Below, in pieces: positions 56,609-64,000 of a stretch of 64,000 nt of DNA (position 1 is the first letter of the stretch; the number at the start of each line of letters is the position of its first letter). Source of the stretch: Thelonectria olida. Taxonomy: Eukaryota; Ascomycota; Sordariomycetes; Hypocreales; Nectriaceae. The position numbers and the translations under genes were made by a program. Under the pieces are notes generated by a model. The model did no database searches, was not told where the DNA came from, and saw nothing but the letters and a program-made list of their open reading frames with translations. The stretch covers positions 124,001 to 188,000 of the forward strand of contig JAGPYM010000034.1 in NCBI GenBank assembly GCA_020736575.1, written 5' to 3'.

Positions 56609-57356
56609 CGCGACGAGACTCGAGAGCCTGAAGCGCAGGCTTCCAATTCGACCAAGCGAACGGCCTCGAATCCGGGCTGAATCCTTGTTTGGAGTTTGTG
56701 TCGGATGTGTTCTGTCTCCGTGGTCGAATGCGGCCACGGCCCGTCGAGGCGGGCGTGAACTGATGATTGTTTGCCAGCTGCTGCCAGTCACGCATGATGC
56801 GACCGAGATTGCAGCTGCAAGTCATCTCATGTATGATCACGTGATGGCTCCCTTCTGCTAACATCTGCTCCCCGCAGTCATGATACCTCGACTTTTGGGC
56901 CATAGAGAGCTCTCAAGATGAAATGAGAGCCCTGGAGGTGTTTATCATCTCTGAATCGTGTACACGAGCGAGTTTCTGTGTTATCGGGGGTTGGATGGTG
57001 GCGTTTTTTCGGGCAGCAATTTCATTCTCTCCCAAACATGGTGCATCACTGGGACCAAAGCAGCCGTGAAATCATGCGTGTCAAGACAACCTGCGAGATT
57101 ATAGTAAAATGGTCAGTATCTCTGCATAATTCTATTCTTATGGGCTCTATTGTCGTTCTTCTGAAGTTCCATTGCTTGGCAGAAATCAAGTCGGACCGGT
57201 TTTGCAGCGGTGGTTTCTTCAGTCACCATCACGATGCATCCTCTAATAAAATCTTTAGTTTTCTATTTCAATTCCTTTTCATCTCATAAAGCTTTTGAAT
57301 TTCCTGTCTTTCATTAAACTCACCCCCCAAGTTCATAGGGAGAACCCAATCACTCT
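56609..57356. other. Intergenic, 748 bp
   Basis: Promoter of the coiled-coil gene and AT-rich 3' flank of the GH2 gene. Nothing else recognised. Confidence 0.45.
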
Positions 57357-59569
57357 TCACATCCCCAACCGCTCGTAAAAAGACTGCAACGCCTCCGCCA
57401 TCATCGCCTTGACCTTGATCGAGCTCAGCTTCTCCTTTCGATCAAACGAGTAAACACCGTTGACTTCTTGCTCGATATCGCTCCTGTATCAATCATCAGT
57501 ATGCCACATCTCTCTCATAAGGCAAACGACCATGGAAAGTAAATCTTACAGTTGGGTGTAAACGAAGGCGCAGCAAATGCCTCCCTCAGTAACGCCCTTC
57601 ATCAGTTTCTCAATCCTCTTGAGTAAATCATTAGGATCTGTCGCTGTGGTGTAGCCCCAGTCGCGATTCTCATCGTCTGTCTCGGGCTTCTTGGCCGGCG
57701 CGATGTTGACGCCGCCAAACTCCGTGTTCATGACGGGGGCGCCAGGCAGGTGTTTGGCACCAGCATCAACACCTTCGATGGCAGGCACAAAAACGCTCCG
57801 GTCGGCCTTCTTGTCGAGGATCTTTTCAAGGCTTTCACACGTCTTCTCCAGCTCAGGACCGTCACTGTAGTCGTGGAAGGTAGTGAGGTCTGTGACAACG
57901 TGCTCCCAACCACAGTTGTCATTGACGGGACGAGAGTCATCCAAAGACCTAATTAATATGTTAGCAATACTCATTTGGGGAATCATTTATGGGTTTCCTA
58001 CTTGGTTAGATAGTATAGCTGACGGATGTGGTTGCGCTGGTCAACATTATCCTTGAGAGAAGTGTACGCCCAACTCTCGTTGACGGGAGTCCAGGTGACA
58101 ATGGACGGGCGGTTAATGACAAGCTTGACAGCCTCTGTCCACTCGGCATTGAATCGATCGACAAATTCCGAGCTGAACTGGTAGGCGTTGGCCATCTCAC
58201 CCCAGACCAGATAGCCCAGCTTGTCGGCCCAGTAGTAGAAGAGCGGATCTTCCACCTTTTGGTGTTTTCTGCAGCCGTTGAAGCCCATCTTCTTGGCCAG
58301 CTCTATGTCCGTCTTCAAGCTCTCAGGAGTGGGAGGAGTCATGAACGTCTCGGGCCAGTAACCCTGGTCCAGGCAGAGCGCCTGGAAGTAGGGCTTGTCA
58401 TTGAGCCTCCAGATACCGTCGCCCTTGGTCCAGTTGATGGATCGCATGCCGGTGGTGGTAGTCACCTCGTCGAGAACGGTTCCGGACTCGTCCAGCAATC
58501 GGATCACCAGATCATAGAGCTGAGGGTGCTCGGGGGACCAAAGCGCGACACCATCTTGCCACAGTCGCCAAGAGAAGGCATGATCTTGGGGAACGTCTTC
58601 GTAGACAGACTTGGGAAGTGCAGATTTCTGCTCCTCGGAAAGACGCATATCAAGCTCTACAGCCACTGAATTGCTCTCTCGAGCCACAGTCTGCTTCTCT
58701 GACTTGGCGACATGAACACCAGCGAAGCTCGCCTCCATCTCGACGCTGACATTTTGCCCAGCACGTCGGCCCTTGACAAAGATGTTGCTCTTCAGCTTGC
58801 CAGAGGCAATGTCATTGGACTTGATGACGGTGCCAGAGCTGCTGTCGGCAATGTGCGCGACGGGGACAACCTCAAGCCACACGGACTGCCAAATGCCGCC
58901 CGAGGGTGTGTAGAAGATGCTCTCAGGCTTGGCGGCCCAGTATTGCTTTCCCCGAGGCTGCGTAAGGTCGTATGCGGAGTCGTAGACGCGGATGGTCAGG
59001 CGATGCGAGGTTCCATCGTGGGCGTCAACGGCGTCGGTAATGTCGAGCTCAAAGGGAACGTGGCCGCCTCGGTGGCCGCCGGCGAGCTGGCCATTGACCC
59101 ACACGGAGGCAATGTAATCGACAGCTCCGAATCTGACGATGAGTCGGTGGCCTTTTTGCTTCTCCTCGGCAGAACGCAGGTCGCTGATGGCGCGCTCATA
59201 CCAGAGAACCTCGTGGACGCCGCGATCGTTGATGCCCGAGGCGGGAGACTGGAAGACGAAGGGGACATTGATTTTAGTCTTTGCGTTTGTTTCTTGGGCG
59301 GTTGAAGTGAACGTATTGTCCTTGATCAGGTCCAGCATGTCGCCGACGATGCCCTTGGTGATGGCCTCGCTCGCGGCCGAGGCTTTGTCGCGGGCGGCCG
59401 AGCTGGCAACGGTGGCTTTGTCGGGCAGGCCCTTGTGCTGCCAACGGGCAGAGAGGCCGGCATCGTCGTCGTCAAAGATAAAGTCCCATGGGCCATTGAG
59501 GGATTCCCATCGCAGGGGGTTGCGCTGGAAATCGGGACGAGGGTAGGATGCTGGTTGGGGGACTGTCAT
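57357..59569 (-). CDS. Glycoside hydrolase family 2 protein (beta-galactosidase/glucuronidase type)
   Basis: Three exons, 58002-59569, 57550-57948 and 57357-57483, coding 697 residues. There is no signal peptide, so it is intracellular. Domains in order: a jelly-roll sugar-binding domain (RFGAVDYIASVWVNGQLAG, GHRGGHVPFELDI), an immunoglobulin-like middle domain, and a TIM barrel. The acid/base Glu is in TWTPVNESW (residue 498), and the nucleophile Glu is in MNTEFGG (residue 599). Both catalytic residues are present, so the enzyme should be active. The substrate cannot be read: beta-galactoside, glucuronide and mannoside activities all occur in the family. An unusual insertion of about 60 Ala/Lys-rich residues (ASSAARDKASAASEAITKG) interrupts the first domain between the DFIFDDDDAG and INVPFVFQSP blocks. 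Confidence 0.9.
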
Positions 59570-60953
59570 GATGGGAGGGAAGTGGGGTATCGTGAGCTTC
59601 GTAGCTGCTTGGGGGTCTTTTTGAATGATGTTAGTGCCCAGAAGAGTGTGTCCTAGAGCTTCAATTGGTGATCAAGCGAGTGTTGCAGAGACGACGAAGG
59701 AGGGGGGAGAAGGAAGAGAAGCGAACGATACTAATAGCATCAGAGACACACGGAAGAACCCAAGACACCACAATTGCTCAAACACGAGCTCACTTCACCG
59801 GTCCAGAGAACCACCTCCCCAACGCGCGTTAACCCAGCCCAGCTTCCCTCGTGTTTGGCCGTTGGAGGTGAGGGGTCGAGTTCGAGCTGCATCTTAGTCC
59901 CACGCACTCCGTCATCACGGTGGGTCTCTGTCATCCCATGAGAAACGGAGGATGCAGTGATAAGGGTTATGATTGCATGAGGCCGTCTCGGGGATCATCA
60001 GCCATTCTCCACTGGACGGTTCACGCCGCTGCTTTGTCTGTCGCTTGAAGCGGCCCAGTGAAGGATGGATGCTGTTTCAGAGGAGAGATGGAAGAGACGA
60101 GAAGATGATAGCCCACTTATTAAAGAGGGAACAAGAGGGGTTTTCTGCATTGATAGGAGAAAAGAAGGGTCTCATCATCAAGGTGGTCTTTAAGGGATCT
60201 TCTCAAGGCGCCAAAAACTGCCCAAACCGGCCCGAAGTTGAAGTTGAGTAGCCCCGAACGTCTCGGATTTTACGACATGACGTGAAGGAGTTGAGGAAGA
60301 GTTGATGAAGGAATTGATTTCTAGGGCTAGAGTGGAATAAATCAGAGGAGAAATCTCGCACACCTTTTTTTATTTTTTATTTTTTAATTTTTTTTATTTC
60401 ATGCGATTAATTCTGGCGGAAGATGGGTTCCATAGTATGCGAAAAACGTTGTAGAACGTATTGCTAGGGACACTGACAGATATGAATACGATTGTTATCG
60501 GAAAAGACTCAGAATGCGATATTGAGCGATGCCAAATCATTGCAATATGCATTCCAAGACGACTAGGGAAGCAAGATGCATGTTTCATCATATGTTGGCA
60601 GTGTGAATCGTGGCAATGGTAATTTCATGTCTCGGCAAACGGCCTACCCTACAATCGCGCCATGCCTCCTCGGTGGATATCGCCAACTTGCTACAATGTC
60701 ACCCAGGTCGCCCTCTTCCAGAAACGGATGTGTCGAGTGGTCAGTATTTACAGTTAAAAATTACTCTATAGAATCTGCTGCGCCTGCCGTGAGGTATCTA
60801 ATTACAGAGAAAATGAATGCTCTTTTGTGCGTGAACCCGCCTTTTCGACTCCCAAAAAACACATACGTCTCCAATCAAGAATTCCTATCAAATAGCTAAG
60901 GTATATATGATAAAGACCGTTTCGTTTTGTTCTGTTCTGTTCTGTTCACCGAA
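59570..60953. other. Intergenic, 1384 bp
   Basis: Promoter of the GH2 gene and 3' flank of the ECM33-like gene. Contains an almost pure T-rich tract at about 60365-60400 and a TGTTC repeat (60929-60948) just after the ECM33-like stop. No supported gene. Confidence 0.5.
60929..60948. repeat. (TGTTC)n microsatellite
   Basis: Four copies of a TTCTG/TGTTC pentamer in the 3' UTR of the ECM33-like gene. Confidence 0.6.
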
Positions 60954-62803
60954 TCACCCTCGTAACGTGTCAGACCCCCCCGACGACGCGCTCACCCGCC
61001 GGATCGTCTTGAGCGTCTTGTCCGCCATCAGCCCCGACGCGTCGAGGAACGAGTTGCGGCTGAAGCTCAGCGTGCCCAGGCTCGGCGCGCTCGTCGTCGG
61101 GCTGGGGTTGCTGGCCTCAATCTTGGTGTGCACGCCCAGCATCTGCCCGTCGAAGGGATGCTTGCGGCTCTCGTTGCTGTCGCGGCTCTCGCCTCGTCCC
61201 GCGCCGAGGGGCGTGAGCGTGGCTGCGTTGCGGCGGCGGCGCCAGAAGAAGAAGGCTGCGAGGAAGATGAGGACGACGCCTGCGATGACGCCGACGGCGA
61301 TGCCGGCTTTGGCGCCTGTTGACATGCCCTTGCTCCCTGATCCTCCGCTGCTTCCGTTGTCTGATCCGTCGCTGTTCGAGTCGTCGCTATTGTTCTTGCT
61401 CCCATCGTTCCCATCGCTGTTATCGTCATCGCCCGTTGAAATGTAATAGTCCTTGGGGTTACCCTCCGTGTTTTCGATTCCTCCCGTGCTCGACTTCCTC
61501 GTCTTCTCGTCGTGGTTTCCGACGCACGAATACTTGCCCTGCACAATGCTCTTGACATTCTCATCAAACCAGTAGCAGTCCATCGAGTCGTCGCCCGAGA
61601 CCTTGAAATCCCCCGTCACTTCCTTGAGTCCGAAAAACTCGACATTCGTGAGCGAGCCTTTGATGGTGATGCTGCGAGCGGTCTTGAGGGCGTTGGCCGT
61701 CACGTTGGTGAGCTTGTCGTTGCCGGTGATGGAGAGATCGCCCACTGAGGTGACGCGTGGAAGGGCAAAGGTGGTGAGTGCCGAGTTGTCTTCCACAGTG
61801 ATGCTGGAGCCTATCGTTTTGACGAGGGGGATGACGAGGTCCTCAGCCGAAGTAGATGAGAACTCGACCGCACCAGTGATGTTGCTAAGAGAGGAAAACA
61901 TGATCGTCTTGGCGTCAGAGAAGATCGACGAGGAGTTGCTGCTGGTTCCAAGATTCTCAAGCAGGGGAAAGTAAATGGTGGCATCCTGCCCGATGGACGA
62001 GATGGACATGGTTTCAGCGTCCGTCAAGGCTGAGAGTGAGAAAGAAGTCAACGCCGAGTTCTGGTAGATTGTGACGGCGCCCTTGATCGTCTTCAGCTTG
62101 GAGAAGGATACAGATGTGAGGGCCGAGTTCTGCTGGATACTGAAGGCCTTGTAAGCGGTTGTGAAGTCGTCAACAGACAACTTCTTCAGGTCGCTGTTCC
62201 CGTCGACAGAGAAATCCCCCTTTACGCTCTCGAGACCGCCAAAGTCCAGCGTCTTGAGATCGGTGCTGTATATCCGCATCATCTTTCCCACTTCCAAACC
62301 CCCGTGGGTGACTGAAAAGTCTTCAAAGTTGCCGGTAATGGCATAGTCCTTGGCGATTGATTGAAGCGAGGGAAGGTTCAATTGGAAGTCCTTGATGTCG
62401 TTGGACGTGTCGGTGTTCCAGATGGTGACTGCGCCCTCGATCGTCTTTAGCTTCTCCGCCGAAATGACCGTCTTCTTGGGCTCGGTAGCTGGGTAAATAA
62501 TAAAGTCCCCGTCAATCGTCGTGATGTCGCCAAGGTCGACATCGGCACCGCTGGATGGCCATGAGGACCCGGCATTGTTGAGGAGGAGGGAGAGGGCGCC
62601 GTCGATGGAGCTGCAGGATGAGATGCTGTCGGTGTCGTCGGGAGATTCGATTTGGGTTTGGTTGGAGGAAACATTACAATCTGCAGGTCTTGGATTAGCT
62701 ACTCTCGTGTTTCATTCACGAGTACGCAGTACTTACCAGCTGCAACAAGACATCTCGTCAAGAGCAACGACGCCACAAAGGCGACGTGGGTTTTGAAGGC
62801 CAT
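60954..62803 (-). CDS. ECM33-like cell-wall protein with C-terminal transmembrane anchor, 597 aa
   Basis: Two exons, 62737-62803 and 60954-62680. The signal peptide (about 1-21) is split from the rest by the intron. The extracellular part has receptor-L-domain repeats with the ECM33/SPS2 pattern: SIDGALSLLLNN, EGAVTIWNTDTS, LESVKGDFSVDGN, KTIKGAVTIYQNSALTS, SVGDLSITGNDKLTNV and EVTGDFKVSGDDSMDC. An acidic Ser/Asn/Gly-rich stalk follows, then one clear membrane helix (AGIAVGVIAGVVLIFLAAFF) followed by RRRR and a cytosolic tail of about 95 residues. Classical Ecm33 is GPI-anchored and supports wall integrity; this paralog instead has a transmembrane segment and a tail that could signal or localise. 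No introns in the main domain. Intact. Confidence 0.85.
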
Positions 62804-64000
62804 GGATGAGTCGTCGAACCCATCTGACGTCTCAGCACAAATAGACAAGAAGCCTTCGAAAGCAGAGCAACCAGCAAATGGAACGAGAGGGGAGAGCAGC
62901 CGGCGTCGTTTTATTCAATCTCGCGTAATTCGAGTCCCCTGCACAGACTGCCACTCAGTGCCAGTCGGCGAAATGACCGTTTGGACCCTTTGGGCCAAAG
63001 GAGGTGCTAGCTCACGCCATGCGGCCAGGCTAATAGGGGTCGTCCAGCGGCGAGCGCGACATGGCGCCAGGGGTACGACGGCGGGTTTAAGCTGTTTTGG
63101 GGGGAGGATTTCCAGTCTAGATCGCTTCAAGCATGGAAAGTGGTTTTGTTCAGGCACGAGAAAGGACTGCAGCGGCACATGAGCCGGAGCTGTCGGAGCT
63201 GTGGGCTGTTTGAAGCTTCATGCACAGCTGCTTTCGCTCATTAAGCCTGCATAAATGCGCAGAGTGCGTTCTTTTGGCTGCAGCTGAAGGCAAGTTTGTT
63301 CAATGGGCACATGGGGAGCATGCTTGCTTTTTCTACGAGGTAATCTCGTGAAAAGAAAGGCCCTGCCGGTAGTGTTGCATCTCGGCCGCCAAAAACAAAA
63401 ACATGTTTCAAGAGATTCAACGCGTCGATATCGGGAAGCAGAGACGATGATGCCTTTGTGAAAGGAGCAGCTATGCATCCAATCCCCAGCAGTTCTCGAG
63501 ACTTGCAGATCAGCTACCATTCATAATCTCATCTCGTGACATCGCTCTCTCACTGATCAACAAGCACGAGGACTGTGCCCTCATCTGCAAAGACTCCGTG
63601 CTCGCGGCGCATCCTTTACCCCGGCGCATAAAGGAGTCGGTGGGGCTGGGATAATTTATCATGTCAGCCCGACTTTATGGCATGTTAGTGAACGGGACAA
63701 ACGGGACGAGGCTAAGAGCTCGAGGAAAACGTCCGAAAAGCTGCAGCTATTTTTGTGTCTTGCACGGTCCAGACCGTGTCATGGCGTGGTTTCGGCGAGA
63801 AACCTGGACGAGACAATCGACGGCGTCTCCTCAAACAAGTTCATGGCGCCTGTCTACCGGAGGAGTTCAGTTGAAGCGTGGGGTGTGCATGGTGTTTGCT
63901 GTTTGCTATCGAGATTAATTAGAAATGACGTCTGTTTCATGACGACACAACCTACTAACGTTAGATAGTACCGGAGTTCATACCGCACACGTACCTGAAT
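62804..64000. other. Intergenic to window end, 1197 bp
   Basis: Promoter of the ECM33-like gene (minus strand). Short open frames on both strands are unsupported; nothing else recognised up to the right edge. Confidence 0.45.

Noticed and set aside
60365..60400. T-rich tract as a possible transposon poly-A tail or Pol III terminator
   Set aside because: No retroelement sequence or tRNA-like promoter is next to it; simple low-complexity DNA is the better reading.
63661..63918. 85-codon plus-strand frame near the right edge
   Set aside because: Composition is not protein-like (Arg, Ser and Trp scattered), no signal peptide and no plausible splice partners in view.
62901..64000. Possible additional gene at the right edge
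   Set aside because: No frame longer than 180 codons with coding character was found on either strand.

Overview
The window is nuclear DNA of a filamentous ascomycete, most likely a Sordariomycete (a Hypocreales-type genome is my best guess). The evidence is many short introns (about 36-75 nt) with GTRNGT donors and CTAAC/CTGAC-like branch sites, long intergenic spaces, families confined to fungi (Zn2Cys6 regulator tail, PigL_N-type protein, HeLo-pseudokinase, killer-toxin-like GH18 chitinase, ECM33-type wall protein) and one tRNA gene with a Pol III T-run. Exon models were built by hand; for almost every gene the exon lengths sum to an intact frame, which is the main support for the joins.

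Layout. 1-687: tail of a fungal transcription factor, cut by the window edge. 1591-2798: Golgi-type GT8-like glycosyltransferase. 2909-9805: three genes on the minus strand, an LLM-class flavin monooxygenase, an UNC-93-like transporter and a Baeyer-Villiger-type FAD monooxygenase, a plausible small catabolic cluster. 11319-15835: a small membrane protein, a germin-like cupin and a secretory lipase, with a striking cluster of GGCGTATT sites before the lipase. 16698-20548: a large PigL_N/ankyrin-like regulatory protein, followed by tRNA-Arg(ACG). 21784-30585: a coiled-coil protein, a Gly/Gln/Pro-rich glycine-zipper protein with a Cys tail, a YtcJ-like amidohydrolase and an F-box protein. 30914-38869: a secreted HESTH zinc protease and a 1601-residue LysM/GH18 protein that has lost the chitinase catalytic Glu. 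39210-43787: an APC-family permease and a pectate lyase.

44988-52486 is the most interesting stretch. A HeLo-domain pseudokinase (the architecture of MLKL-type cell-death executioners) is convergent, 82 bp apart at the stops, with an apparently active Ser/Thr kinase fused to a WD40 propeller; next comes an F-box protein whose frame breaks at a G6 run. 53265-62803: a secreted CBM96-like protein, a coiled-coil protein, a GH2 glycosidase and an ECM33-like wall protein with a transmembrane anchor.

Together the accessory genes point to plant- or saprotroph-associated life (pectate lyase, lipase, GH2, GH18/LysM, secreted protease and cupin) plus intracellular recognition/cell-death signalling (HeLo-pseudokinase, kinase-WD40, PigL_N protein). 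No transposon, CRISPR array or bacterial-type operon was seen.
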